The position numbers and the translations under genes are program-made. 64,000 bases of DNA from Anastatus disparis (Eukaryota > Arthropoda > Insecta > Hymenoptera > Eupelmidae). The notes below the pieces were generated by a model, which saw nothing but the letters and a program-made list of their open reading frames with translations, made no database searches and had not been told where the DNA came from. How positions within the stretch are numbered: the stretch's first letter is position 1; every line of letters begins with the position of its first letter. Positions 46,220 through 58,451 of this stretch are shown piece after piece. Location: contig JAFFSR010000280.1 in NCBI GenBank assembly GCA_017163975.1, positions 1,054,001-1,118,000 of the forward strand. Reading direction: 5' to 3'.

Positions 46220-47946
46220 TTAGTAGTAGTTTTGCCAGTACCCAGTTGTTGACGGTTGTTGCGGAATTATTGGTGCTGCTGGCTGTGACACCGGGGGTAC
46301 CGCCTGCTGTAACACTGGGGGTACCGCCGGCTGTAGCACCGGTGGTGTTCCTTACGGAAGCATTGGTGGTGCTCGGGAAGATGCACTACCTTGTGGTGCA
46401 TACAATACACTAGGCTATGGCACAGTAGTTTGTGCTGCGTTATATGCAACAGATTGTGGTACTTTATATGCTCCAGGGGCGTACACTGGAACCTGACCAC
46501 TGGCTGCGTCATCGGTACTGCCGCCTGCTGAAACATTGGGGTACCGCCTGCAGTGGCACTGGAGGTACCGCTAGCTGTGGCACCGGTGGTGTTCCTTATG
46601 GAAGCATTGGTGGTGCTGGGGAAGATGCACTACCTTATGGTGCATCCAATACCCTAGGCTATGGCGCAGTGGTTTGTGCTGCCTTATATGCAACAGATTG
46701 TGGTGCTTTATATGCACCAGGGGCGTACACTGGAACCTGAGGAGATGGAGGAGGATAATACGGACAGGGTACCGGAACATACTGCAGGAGGTTTAACTAC
46801 TGCTGATTGTGGTTCAACGCTTTTCTTAAATAAATCCAAATTTTTACGTAGATCCTACAAAACCTACAAAAAATAAAAAAGTTTTCAAAAATTCACGAAT
46901 TTTTTTTATCAAAATATTTTATTTATTTTATTTACTTACTTCTTTGACAGTTTTTCATCTGTTGAACATTGAATCTTTGTAGTAGTATCCTCTTTCTCTT
47001 CCATTATATCTATAAGGATATTTCTTCCAGTTTCTATTATACCGTAGTTTAGCCTGCAAAAATAATAATCATAATTTAATAATAATATTAAATATAAAAA
47101 TAAAATTAATGATAAAAAAAGTTATGATATGGAGAAATATAAATTGGTAAAATTACAAATACATTGATTAAAATTAAAATATTCAATGAATTTATTTGTA
47201 CTCTTTGAAGTATTCAAAGATAAAAAAAAGAAAGAGTGAAATTTCTTGAAATTATGTTCTATTTAATGATAAACAATAAAGAGGAACGCATTCAAAGATA
47301 AAAGAAACAGACCGAGCATTCCATGAATACCAAAAAATTGCAGTAATTTGTTGGCAATAAGCAAAGGTCGAGAGGACAATTATAATTGCAATTGAAAGAA
47401 TTAAAAAGTTTCATTTTAAACTAAACTCAAAATATATTATTAGAATAGTTTTAAAAAATATTTTAAATTGTACAAATTATTCCTTTTACAAAATACAAAT
47501 CTAGAAATAATTATCGAATATTGTAATCTTATCAAAAATTAAAAATAAAAAATTTTCACCATCTTTAAGATTATTAATCAATTCATAATTTTGTTACACT
47601 ACATATGCAATATATTATTTATTATTTACCTGGCGATCACTGGCCATGGGCCGTGAGTGCTGCCCTAGAACACCAGCAACACCAACCTGTGCTTATTTCG
47701 GCTATTGCTGGCCTGCTTCAGCCTGTTTTTCACGTGCTGTTGCTGGTACTGCCTGTAGCACCTGTTGCAAAGGTACTCGTGGTGTCTGGGGCATCTGCTG
47801 CGCCGGTACTGCTGGGGCTTGTATCGGCGATGGTGGTGGGGCCTGTGGAGGCGGTGCTGGCGGCAGCTGCTGCGGAGGTATTTGTCCATTTTGGCCGCTT
47901 TGGCAGCGGCGCCCTCGCCTGACAACTACTTCCGCAAAAGATGCGT
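46220..47946 (-). pseudogene. Pro/Gln-rich multi-exon protein gene, degenerate
   Basis: Three minus-strand exons fit: A 47946-47630, B 47053-46940, C 46863-46220, with GT-AG borders and a consistent phase-0 frame between them. Exon A encodes a Pro/Gln-rich stretch (QIPPQQLPPAPPPQAPPPSP). Exon B is Arg/Tyr-rich (YNRNWKKYPYRYNGRERGYY). Exon C starts DLRKNLDLFKKSVEPQSAVV; after a one-base shift it continues YYPPPSPQVPVYAPGAYK and two ~245-bp repeats, ending TTGYWQNYY. Premature stops lie at 47702-47704, 47693-47695, 46654-46656, 46635-46637, 46596-46598, 46410-46412 and 46352-46354, in Gln-like contexts (CAG/CAA to TAG/TAA). I do not recognise the family; a structural or secreted protein is possible. 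The first exon is not found. Gly/Cys-rich frames on the plus strand here are judged to be shadows. Confidence 0.6.
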
Positions 47947-48169
47947 CTGCAAATATTATTAATTAGTTAACATTATAAAAAATAAATAATATTAACGTTC
48001 AGAATTTTTTTGTTTTATTTAACTTTTCTGTAAATTGTAAACGATGAAAAAACAGTAAAGATGACAAGCATAGTGTACTGTAAAATTAAAAAAAAAAGAA
48101 AAGCGTTACATGCTTGGCATTTTTCATGTTTCTTAAGAATTAAAGAAATTCTCAGAAAAATATCAGGTA
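47947..48169. other. Short intergenic gap
   Basis: Nothing recognised; the missing first exon of the Pro/Gln-rich gene might lie here or further right. Confidence 0.3.
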
Positions 48170-48424
48170 CACTCAATTCTCGCTATTACGAGCAACTCGG
48201 GAATTATTTCTCTCGCTATGACGAGCGTGAGAGGGGCCCCCACCACTGAACTCTACTGTTCAGGTACGAAATAAAATGGGTGGAAGGGGAAGAAGAGGAG
48301 GTATTTCCCTAAAAATATACAGAGTATATTTGCTCTTTATATCGAACGCTTTGCTCTTTTCGTTTAGATGCTCGTTATATCGAACGCTCGTTATAGCGAA
48401 GCTCGTAATAGCGAGAATCGAGTG
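48170..48424. mobile_element. 255-bp MITE, TA target
   Basis: The ends CACTCAATTCTCGCTATTAC and GTAATAGCGAGAATCGAGTG are inverted with TA on both sides (48168-48169 and 48425-48426). Tc1/mariner style. Inner short repeats CGAACGCT(C/T)GTTATA. Confidence 0.9.
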
Positions 48425-48426
48425 TA

Positions 48427-49110
48427 CATGTTTTATATTTTTTTATATTTAAAACAGGCTATGCTCGTTTTATTTTCCATCTCTACAAATTTAATAATTT
48501 AGACAAGAACAAAGAAATTCTCAGAATTTTACTATCTTAAAAAAAATAATGTCCGATAGGTGATGTTACAAACCTTTTATTTATTTTTATTCCTGAAATG
48601 TAATGTAGTAATAAATTTAAAAAATTAAATGAATGTTATACGAAAAATTATATGAATATTAGCATTAAAAATATTAAAATGAAATATCAATTCAAGAGGA
48701 TATCGTAGTTATCCTCTCCTAATAATATTTTTATACAAAATGCATGAGTAAACGGTGCGTCAAATCATATTCTTTCACTACAGAAAGAAATCTTATAAGA
48801 TTAATTCTGAGTGCGGACAACTCAAGAAATTTATTAAAATACTACACATAAAACGTTATGAACAAACTTTCAATGTATAGTATTCTGAGGTTAGGTTTAT
48901 CGAGCTTGATATCTAATTTTCATTCAAAGTTCATGAAAAAATAACAAGTTTAAGTGATTTTTTTTTAACAAAAATGATTGAATTAATGTAGCTTTAACGC
49001 CGACAAGTCATTATATTTGTCTAAACAGTCAATCTAAAGAGATATCCATCAGATAAAAAAAGCAAAAATCAATTTTAACAACTCCGATATCTCGTCAAGG
49101 GAATGTAAAA
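48427..49110. other. Intergenic, no gene recognised
   Basis: AT-rich, without an ORF or repeat I can support. Confidence 0.4.
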
Positions 49111-49112
49111 TA

Positions 49113-49272
49113 CCGACATTACAGTTTGTCAAATTTTTTATTCTTAATCCAAAACTTTAAAAAAATATTTCTATATTATAGCCTTCCATTTTTACTAATA
49201 AAATGTCTAATATAGAAATATTTCCAAAAAATTTTGAATAAAGATTAAAAATTTGGAAAACTGGAATGTCGG
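49113..49272. mobile_element. 160-bp foldback MITE family L, copy 1
   Basis: CCGACATTACAGTTTG...CTGGAATGTCGG with TA on both sides; most of the element is palindromic. A shorter relative is at 61138. Confidence 0.85.
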
Positions 49273-49710
49273 TAACTATATATATAAATCATATAACCTA
49301 TTACATACCCTTAAATTAATTAATTATTTTTTATAAAACTTATTTTGTAACTAAAAATTGTATGAAAAACTAACTAGGAGAGTATCACAACTTCAGATCA
49401 CGGATTTTGCTCAAACTTCGGGATAAGTTTTCAGATGATAAAATATGAGAAAGGTTAAAGTAATAGTCACAAACGCTCAATATTTCTCTAGTTATAGACA
49501 ATTAAAGAAAATAACTAAAAGAGTTACTAGATTTTTAAACGCATATAGTTGTTTAGCATTGATAGCTGGAAGCATGGAACGTTTTTTAAATGAAAGCTGA
49601 GCTAAAATCCTTTCGAAACAGTAGTTATAGCATATGAAAATATCATTTTTCCGGAGCTATAGCGTAATAAAGATTGGACCTGAATTTTCTTTTCAAAACA
49701 TTAAATAATA

Positions 49711-50078
49711 CACGGAAAGAAATTTGGCAGTAGAAGATTTCAATGTTGATTGAAATACTAAATGAACATCCATTGAATAATACATTACTATTTTCAACTT
49801 TGTTAATGAAATAGTTGGTAATATATCATTTCAGCGATCCTTGAAATACAGAATTCAATGCGCTTGACATCTGGGATGTCAAGTATTGTGATTCTTTTTC
49901 TCTTCGTGGACATGTAGGATTTCAAACATAGCGTACGGTATTTCAAAGCTTCTTGAAATATTATATTACAATTTTGAGAAAAATGCTTTACCAAAATTAT
50001 AATATATTATTTCAAATAATTTTGAAATCCTATATGATCAGAAAATGGTAATTATGCATTGCCAAATTTCTTTCCGTG
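49711..50078. mobile_element. 368-bp MITE with CACGGAAAGAAATTTGGCA ends
   Basis: Inverted ends CACGGAAAGAAATTTGGCA and complement, with TA at 49709-49710 and 50079-50080. Inserted at the palindrome centre of the B element. Confidence 0.9.
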
Positions 50079-50181
50079 TAACAAAAGCTGAAATTGGGTT
50101 CAATCTTTATTACGTTATAGCTTTGAGAAAAAATAATATTTTCATATGTTATAACTACTATTTCGAAAGGATTTGAGCTCA

Positions 50182-50847
50182 CTAGGAGAGTATCAGATCT
50201 ACGGATCACGGATTTTGCTTAAACTTTGGGATAAGTTTTTAGATGTCAAAATATGGAGAAAACCAGAATTTTAGACCCCAACGCTCAATATTTCCCTAGT
50301 TATAGGCAATTAAAGAATATCACTATAATAGTTACTAGATTTTCAAATGCTTATAGTTATTTAACATTAATAGCTAGAAGTTTAAACCTTTTTTTTAAAT
50401 GAAAGCTGAGCTCAGATCCTTTCGAAAAATCACTTACAACATATCAAAATGTTATTTTTTCCCAAAGTTACAGCATAACAAAGATTGGACTAAATTTCAG
50501 CTTTTATTATTAATTAATGTTTTAAAAGAAAAATTAAGGCCCAAACTTTGTTGCACTGTAACTTTGGGAAAAAATAATATTTTGATATGTTGTAAGTGAT
50601 TTTTCGAAAGGATCTGAGCTCAGCTTTCATTTAAAAAAAAGGTTTAAACTTCTAGATATTAATGTTAAATAACTATAAGCTTTTGAAAATCTAGTAACTT
50701 TTATAGTGATATTCTTTAATTGCCTATAACTAGGGAAATATTGAGCGTTGGGGTCTAAGATTCTGGTTTTCTCCATATTTTGACATCTAAAAATTTATCC
50801 CAAAATTTGAGCAAAATCCGTGATTCGGAGGTCTGATACTCTCCTAG
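50182..50847. mobile_element. Foldback MITE family B, copy 5 (TCA target), nested in copy 4
   Basis: 666-bp palindrome CTAGGAGAGTATCAGATC...complement. TCA at 50179-50181 and 50848-50850, a variant of the TWA site used by the other copies. A family member has landed in its own relative. Confidence 0.93.
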
Positions 50848-51009
50848 TCAGCTTTCATTTAAAAAACGTTCCAAGCTTCCAGCTATCAATGCTAAACAAC
50901 TATATGCGTTTAAAAATCTAGTAACTTTTTTAGTCATTTTCTTTAATTGTCTATAACTAGGGAAATATTGAGCGTTTGTGACTATAACTTTAGCTTTTTT
51001 CATATTTTG

Positions 51010-52463
51010 TACGGTATTACTAACTTTTGAATTTCGCCGCTTTTAACTGTTAAATTGGTACGGACAGGACATTTGACTGCGCACACACGAACTGGTCATA
51101 TGCACAATGTCTTTACACATTTAGCATATCCTGAAGACATTCGCCCAAATAGATGCGTTCATTATTCACAGATCCATAACTCGTATTCTCTTTGTTTCTC
51201 TCACTCTCTATACTCTTTCTCTCTCTCTTATTAGCAATCGCAGAACTCGTATTCTCTCTCTTTCTCTCACATCCAACGGAAAACTCTCCGAAGCCAAACT
51301 TTCGTCGATATAGAAAAGAAATCAACGGACCATCATGTAATAATATAAAAAAATCATGGAAACTTAACTTTTGGCCATGTTTTTTGTTGGCAAATAAATT
51401 ATTAGATCATTTTATGTATGATTGCAATCAAATAATTTGTAAATATCGAAACATAATCATTTACTCCAAGTTTTAATTTTTGAACATCACAAATTCAAAG
51501 TATTAAGGAAAACCGTAGCGCTCCGCTAACTTGCCATAAGGAGCACTACCGCTCTCCTTGATAGGATAGTATATTACAAAACGAGCGACTTAAATTGTTT
51601 ATCACTGCAGAGCTGGGTTAAATGTTGAATGCCGTAGTGCCATAGGCTTATCCAAGTCGCAAGTATCTTACACAATTTTATAGCTCGTGTGACAAATTCG
51701 CCACATTACATATATTCCCTTAAAAGTTCCTAATAAATAAATATTGCACATTCCGGGAATTATAATTCAAAAAAGAAAAGCGAAAAATATAAATAAACAA
51801 AATCTAGGCACTTTGTTAATGATAGATTAAAAAAAAAAACAGAAAAATAAAATGAAAAATAGCCAAACATATAATTTTAAAAGTATACTTTTTAAAAAGG
51901 ATCATTTTTTCTCTCTACCAAATTTTTCTATTCCTCTTTAATTCAGAGATATTCATACATCGAAAAAAAGCCTTATTTTTAATATAAAATTTTATAATTC
52001 CGGTTCAAAAGGTCGAATCGAGACGTTCGACATTGCATTTTTATCGTCGAAATATAAGCTTTAAAATCTATTTAGTTTTGTATTAATGTAATGATTTGTA
52101 CTAAAATTAAACACTATTTTACAAAGTCAAAACAAAGTTAAAAAAAATTTCTTTTTAAACAAGAATAAGAGATACGAAAAAAATGTTTTTTTTTCATATA
52201 AAACCAATGGTTTTTGAAAGAATTTTCAATAATCTTTCGAATCTCGTTGGAATTTTTAAGCTACGACCATTTTTTGCAGAATTATAAAACTTTTTAGATA
52301 AGTCGATTTTAGACAAAGGGAGGCAAAAGTAGCTCGGCTGCAGTGTACATCACAAAAGCTACTTAATTAGACCCACTAAATAGGCAGTATTTTTCTTCTT
52401 ACACTCAATATTATTCTGAATTAATGATACAAATAAGTGGTGATAATTGATTCGGAAATATTA
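51010..52463. repeat. Intergenic; CT-rich repeat and a GC hairpin near 51.5 kb
   Basis: 51080-51250 resembles the repeat at 39845. At 51512-51547 GTAGCGCTCC and GGAGCACTAC form a hairpin, and GATAGTATATTACAAAACG follows at 51566, the same outer motif as the caps at 4.9, 8.9 and 44.0 kb but without a clear partner. No gene. Confidence 0.45.
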
Positions 52464-53455
52464 CACAGTTCGACATGACAATTGTACAATAGATGAGACT
52501 TGACATTTTTTGTAAATTTTGGATCGCTAAATTCAAATCCGGTATCGGAATCGATCTATCATATCTGGTTATTTAGATACCCTAACCTAAAAGTGCAAAA
52601 AACGCGATTTTTGACCATTATTCCCCACGAATTCTAAGATCAATACACAAGTTCACAAGTTTGAAGTTTGTTTAAATTAGGTTTGCGGACATAGTATTTG
52701 TGGGTTTTGGATCCATAGTTTTTAAGTTTATGAGCAAGGAGTTTGGGCTTAAGATTGTGCACTTAAAATGATTTTGAAAGATATAAAAAATTTTCAGTGA
52801 CAAGACCGAATGGACAAAGTTTAAAAAGCGTGTTTTCTTTTTATTTTTCGGCTATAACTATAAGATCACCTTAGAGAGCTCGAAAAGTAAAATAAGTGAG
52901 AAATACACTGAAAACCTTATTTTACACACATACATACACGCTCACACGCACACATAGACACACACGGATACACGGACATTGACTTACAGACATAGACACG
53001 CGGACATAGATTTACACCAGCGATGCCGAAAGTGGCAGAGTCAGAGAGGGAAATTCAAAAATGTATAAAAAAAAAGACTCTGCCACTTTCGGCATCGCTG
53101 ATTTACACTATTGTTTTACTATTCTACCTTTATTCATATAGCCTCTGTAAAATACATATAATTCAAAAATTTCAAAATTGAATATCTCGGTTAAAAAGAA
53201 AGATAGTTAAACAAATTCAATGGCATTTGAAAGAGCAAGACTTATACTGTATAATGCTCAGTGTGCTTTTACGAGAGAAAAATGTCATACTTTTACATAA
53301 CTCGAATAATGGAGGCTTTTTTGCACTTTTAGGTTAGGGTATCTAAAAAACGTGATGTGACAGATCAATCCTGATACCGGATTTGAATTTAGCGATCCAA
53401 AATTTACAAGAAATGTCAAGTCTCATTTATTGTACAATTGTCATGTCGAGCTGTG
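52464..53455. mobile_element. ~1-kb MITE with ~150-bp inverted ends, TTA target
   Basis: CACAGTTCGACATGACAATT and its near-complement lie at the ends, with TTA on both sides (52461-52463 and 53456-53458). The inverted similarity continues through TACCCTAACCTAAAAGTGCA. The middle holds an (ACAC/GACA)n patch (52918-53008) and a nested hAT MITE. Confidence 0.88.
53018..53100. mobile_element. 83-bp hAT-type MITE
   Basis: 25-bp perfect ends starting CAGCGATGCCGAAAGTGGC, with a perfect 8-bp duplication ATTTACAC at 53010-53017 and 53101-53108. Only ~33 bases lie between the ends. Confidence 0.96.
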
Positions 53456-53458
53456 TTA

Positions 53459-55170
53459 TTGCATATTATATTAAGTAGTATTTGCAATACGAAAATGAAT
53501 TCAACTATTCCTAAAGTTGAGTTCACTGCCTAAGTGAGAAAAACAGAGTTATCTCACCTGTATTGTTATATAATTAACTATTATTCTCATTCATTTTTTT
53601 ATCTGTAATTAGCAGGAATAAATACTTATTTATTTTTGACTTTATAAAAAGGAAGATGTATCATTTGCGTATTTTTTTTCAAGTCAATAAAGTGATTATC
53701 ATATATTTAAATAAATTAAGTTTATAAGCTAAATTTAAAATTTGAAACAGTATAAGGTAGCACAAGCATTGAAAACGACTTCTTGCTTTACCCATTATTT
53801 GCAAGAGTTGAAATTTAATTGCCTATCATTAAGTTTATAAATTGGTTATTTACAACGTTGTTTTAAATTTTAATTTATGGGTAATTATTTTTATAACTTT
53901 ATAAAACCACTATGTTCAAAATGTATTTATAACATCATCCAGTATTTAAAAACATATCAGAGTCAAAAATGAAATGTTTTTCTAATGATTAAAAGGGTTG
54001 GTTTAATTTAAATAAATCAGTACTAATTTCTTGCAAATTAGAGCAAATTCGCTGCATTTTCTAATACAACTTATTGAAAGTTTGGATACATTCTCTTCAA
54101 ACAAAGAATGCCAAAAAACAATGACAAAACGTTATGTCAAATTTAAACGATTGCAATTTTGATAAACATGGTCAACGTTAAGTGTAAAAACTAAATAGTG
54201 AAAATCTAAGAATATTACTGACAATTATTCACGAGTGATTGGAAAACTCTTCAAAAAAATTTATTAGAAATAAAAATTAATGAATTCTATTAAATTATTT
54301 ACGCATAGAATATTTAAAATTACATTTCAATTTAAACTGTATAAATTAACATTAATCTGATTACGCAACTTTATGCATATTTTGTTTGTTTGATTTCAAT
54401 TACAAGTTTAAAATAATGATAATTCCTTATCATGATTTATATGTAAAAATTAATAAATATAGAAAATAAAAATTATTAGCTCACTTCCTGTATTGAAAAT
54501 TAAAAAGAATTCTTTTTCTTAATTAATTCTCAAAAATAATCTTTATCTAATGAACAATTATAAAGTATTGATAAACGAGTCTCTCTTTGCTAAACGGTTT
54601 TTAAGTGATTCCAATTTGCAAACTGGTTTCACCGCTACTGATCCATTTCAGGTCATTAACTTGTTAGCATAAAATATCATATGAAAATAAATTTTAAGCT
54701 TAAGGTCAATAGTACGGGAATTAATAATAAGGAATGAATAAAAAAATCTTGCATATTTGATGAATCGTGATTTTATATTATAAAGTGTAACATAATGAAG
54801 GAATTCGGGCGCGTACACATAAATTACAGACGTATAAAAACATATTACACTTTTCACTGTCACAGGAAAAAAAAACAAATTCAGTAATGCCAAATGTCCG
54901 AAGTACTTTAACAAAACATAATTTGTTATTGTACATGGACATCATTATCAAAAGTCATACAAAATAGAGATCACACAAAAAAGTCATTTACAATTAAATG
55001 ACTCTTGATGAAATATTTTTTAAAAAATAGATGGCATTCGGTTCTCGTGTACTCATTCTTGACGCATCTCTAGGGATGAAACTCTCAGTGGTTTGATGAT
55101 TGATGACGATGATGATGGAATATTCACGCATTAAAAATGATAATTTTTAAGAAAATAGAAAAGAGAGAGA
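53459..55170. other. Intergenic / 3' flank of the cuticle gene
   Basis: AT-rich, no gene recognised. The minus-strand frame at 54648-54914 has no features beyond hydrophobic AT-driven composition. Confidence 0.4.
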
Positions 55171-58144
55171 TCAGTGATGGGCGGCAGCGTGTGCAGCAAA
55201 GTGAGCGGCCTTGGCAGCAGCGACTTCCGGTGTATCAACAACATTTCCGTCTGGTCCAATAGGTGCCGTGTATGGGTAACCATAAGCGTAGTATGGTGAG
55301 ATGGCAAGAGCTCCGTAAGGTTTCAAGGATGCCTGTATAAGAAAAAAAGAAAGAATGGTTAAATTCAGAGTAAAATATAACAAAAAATAATTGGAGATCG
55401 GTATGCTTATACGAACAATGAATGAATTTCAATGCACAAATGGATTCTAAATGAATTTACTAGGTATCATTGAAGGTCAAAACAAAATTTGAATTTTACT
55501 TATACACCCTTAAATTTATTTTGCAATATTATTATGTTGAAAAATTGCCAAAAATATTAAAATAAATACAAATGATAGAATATTTAAAGTGGTAACTATT
55601 TAAAAAAAAAATTATTTACCAGAGTAATTATTTTAATAGATATACAATTCTTTCGAGAAAATTCTTGAACGAAAACGATTGTGTAGCATAAAAAAAAGTA
55701 AGAAGTGCCGGCATTATAATAAGTAAAAAATCACTTTACATATCTGAATAAAATTACTTTGATTTCATTGTTTGTTAATATGGATCGAAATAAATGTATG
55801 TGCTCATTTACATTGTATTTATTAGCAATTATTAAATAATTGATTTGTTTTTTTTATTATTATTTATAAGTAAAAATATATTATATAATTTAAATAACAA
55901 TAAAGAAATTTAAAAAAATTGTTTATCTAGAAATTTCATAATTTTATACCCTATAAACGTATTTAATGGAACGTGCTTATACGAAAAGAAAAAAATTTGC
56001 GACCTTATCTTATCATGTTCAATGGTCGGAAAATTTTCTCAAGCATGCAATATCTCATGATCGATAAACAAGTTATACACCAACCTTAGCATGAGCAGCA
56101 TAGTGAGCGGCCTTGGCAGCAGCTACTTCGGGGGTGTCAACAACACGGCCATCAGCGGCAAGTGGTGCTGGTCCGTAATAAACTGGTGCTGGATATGCTA
56201 TTGGGTTGTAAAATTGTTGATATGGATAATAACCAAAAGTATTTCTGGCAGCTTCATAATTCCATTGAGCTAAATGGGCAGCTTTGGCAATAGCTACATC
56301 AGGCGCGTCTCTTGGTAATATGGCACCTGCCATACTTTGGCTTGCTAAGGCAACAACGAACAATGCAATCTAGAATAAAATAAAGTTTTCAAATATAGAT
56401 TAATTCGTCATTAATGAAAAATTCGTTAAATTATGAAATGCAATGATAAAAGTAATTATGATTTAAGAGTGAATGAGTGTCGATATAATGAAATATAGTG
56501 TTGATTAATCCTTGAAATATACATTTTTTTGCACGTGCTATAGTGATATTTATACAAATATGGAATCATTTAAAAAGTTTAGAAATTTATTTTCTATTTC
56601 TCAGTAAATAGTTTAATAATATTTATATGTAATATTTTGAGTTATTAGACTAATTGCTAACCATAACTAATCTTTCTTAATATTGTTTTCTCAATTTTTT
56701 TTAGGCTGTTTCATAATCGTACATTAATTTCTATGTTCTGAATCATTTTATAAATAATTATTCTTGATTATTTAAATATTAAATGTAAATTATGTTAAAA
56801 TAGAAAAAAATATTCAATGTCAAATAGTTAATTTAAAAATTTTTGATGTTCATGAAAATTTCCTATTTTACACTTCTAATAAGAATGTAGTAAATTTTCT
56901 TCCTTATGTACAAGTTTCTACGTATAGCTAAACTTATAGCTAAACGTAAAATGATTTAAGAATTATCTTTTACATCAACGATATATTTTACTTTTAGCGT
57001 GGTCGTTTTCGCAAAATTAGCTATTTAAATTTTCCTTGCGCTATGAAAAGAAAGGTATTTTCTTTGTAGTTGCCAAGTTTCTCTTCTCAAAGATTTTTCA
57101 TGCCACATAAAGTGTTAATTTTATAGCTCTTAACAAGTTAAAAATATATAAAGTCTAGCGAATTCTAATTTAAAATCTAATTTATTAGCAATAATCAAAT
57201 ACATTTTATAAATTAATAAGGAAATTAACATATAATTATATTTCATTAAAAAAACGTAAATAATATAAAAAAGGCATGTTTCTAATTAATAGATGAAATA
57301 TAATAGTCGATTGATTATATTACAACATCTCGGTAGCTCAAGTATCAATAAAACTTAATTAACCATTTTATGTAATTGTAAATAAAATTGCATCGACGAA
57401 TCATAGAGTAGAAAATGAGATTTAGAGAAATTTAAAAAATGCATTCTTCGGTCGTACGTTATAATTATGTACGTGTATGGGAAACTAATTAACGAGAGGA
57501 CATATTTAAATGACTTCCGACAATATTTACAAACAAAATAACACCTTACTTCCGATTACGCAATGATTCTTTTTTTTTTAAGATATCCGTTAAGTTAGTA
57601 TTGACGGAAGAAATTGACTTTTCTTTAATAGATAAAATAATGATACTAGTATCGTTTCCTACATACGACTTATTTGTAACCTACTAGTGTCAATTCGTAA
57701 CCTACTGGTAAACAAATAATGATTGATAGTTTCAATGCATTACATTTATATAAAGACTGAAGAAAGTTAATTGAAAAAAATAATCTGTTTGACTTATGAA
57801 TTGATAAGGAAATTATATTTTTCATGTTGAAATTAATAAATAATTGTTTTATAAGTTTATTAAATAAATAGTTTTAAATTTAACAATCAATATTAAAATT
57901 AATTATGAGACTTAATATTTTAAAAATGTTTCAAAATAGTAATAAGTTATTTAAAATAAAAATGACTTTTACTATCAAAGATGTATTATCTCTATGCGTT
58001 TCGCAATACAATTTGATTAAATAAATAATCAAATAATTTCAATAGAATTTCACAATTTATTTTTCTAAAACTAACGCATACACTAACACTCAATTAAATG
58101 AATAAATAAAAAAAAAATTATTTAATACTCACGAAAGCCTTCAT
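55171..58144 (-). CDS. Secreted cuticular protein with AAAKAAH repeats (three exons)
   Basis: Exon 1 coding part (58144-58133) gives MKAF, then a GTGAGT donor. Exon 2 (56369-56085) gives [17 protein letters not shown], completing a signal peptide, then the mature chain. Exon 3 (55332-55171) ends the protein at ...AAHAAAHH. Both introns (about 1.76 and 0.75 kb) are phase 0 with GT-AG ends. The mature part has a block [14 protein letters not shown], an aromatic region with [11 protein letters not shown] and Ala/Pro/Tyr runs, and two blocks ([19 protein letters not shown]), one in each main exon. These Ala/His-rich blocks are typical of insect structural cuticle proteins such as pupal C1B/H1C-like types. 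They lack the chitin-binding R&R consensus. Total about 153 residues. It is expected to be secreted by epidermis into the procuticle. Confidence 0.9.
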
Positions 58145-58241
58145 TTTAAAATTGATGAAAAGCGCGTGAGGTATACAACACTTGTACACTAGAGAAGAGA
58201 TATCCTCGAAATGACGATGCTTAGCTGTTTGCTTACGGTCT

Positions 58242-58251
58242 CCTTTATATA
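58242..58251 (-). promoter_or_regulatory. TATA box of the cuticle gene
   Basis: TATATAAAGG on the minus strand lies about 100 bases upstream of the ATG, predicting a start near 58220 and a ~75-base 5' UTR. Confidence 0.75.
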
Positions 58252-58400
58252 TCCCTCTTGGGTTTAAAGAAGTAGAGGTACGTCGAACCTTACCTATAGT
58301 TATAGCGACGCTTTGTAAACTTCGTAATGGGATTCGAAATAAAAGGGGTAGGGATACATACCACGCGTTCAAACGTTTATTGTATACGCCCTAAAGCTAT

Positions 58401-58404
<4 letters not shown>

Positions 58405-58446
<42 letters not shown>
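58405..58446. repeat. (TA)n microsatellite
   Basis: About 20 TA units, upstream of the cuticle gene promoter. Confidence 0.95.

Positions 58447-58449
<3 letters not shown>

Positions 58450-58451
<2 letters not shown>

Larger units (their letters stand above)
49374..51009. mobile_element. Foldback MITE family B, copy 4, truncated and hit twice
   Basis: The left end CTAGGAGAGTATCACAAC follows TAA at 49371-49373. A TA-target MITE (49711-50078) sits in its centre and another B copy (50182-50847) in its right arm. The right arm resumes at 50848 and stops near 51009 before the terminal bases. Confidence 0.88.

Noticed and set aside
46153..46876. Gly/Cys-rich and Leu/Val-rich plus-strand frames
   Set aside because: They overlap the Pro/Gln-rich exons on the other strand, which splice in a consistent frame; the plus-strand frames start without proper context and follow stops.
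46220..47946. Alternative genetic code with TAA/TAG read as Gln
   Set aside because: A TGA, a Tyr-to-TAG change and a frameshift also occur, and the neighbouring host genes use the standard code. Pseudogene decay explains it.
47605..47966. Plus-strand Ala/Gly/Cys-rich frames
   Set aside because: Antisense shadows of the Pro/Gln-rich exon A, which has splice sites at both ends.
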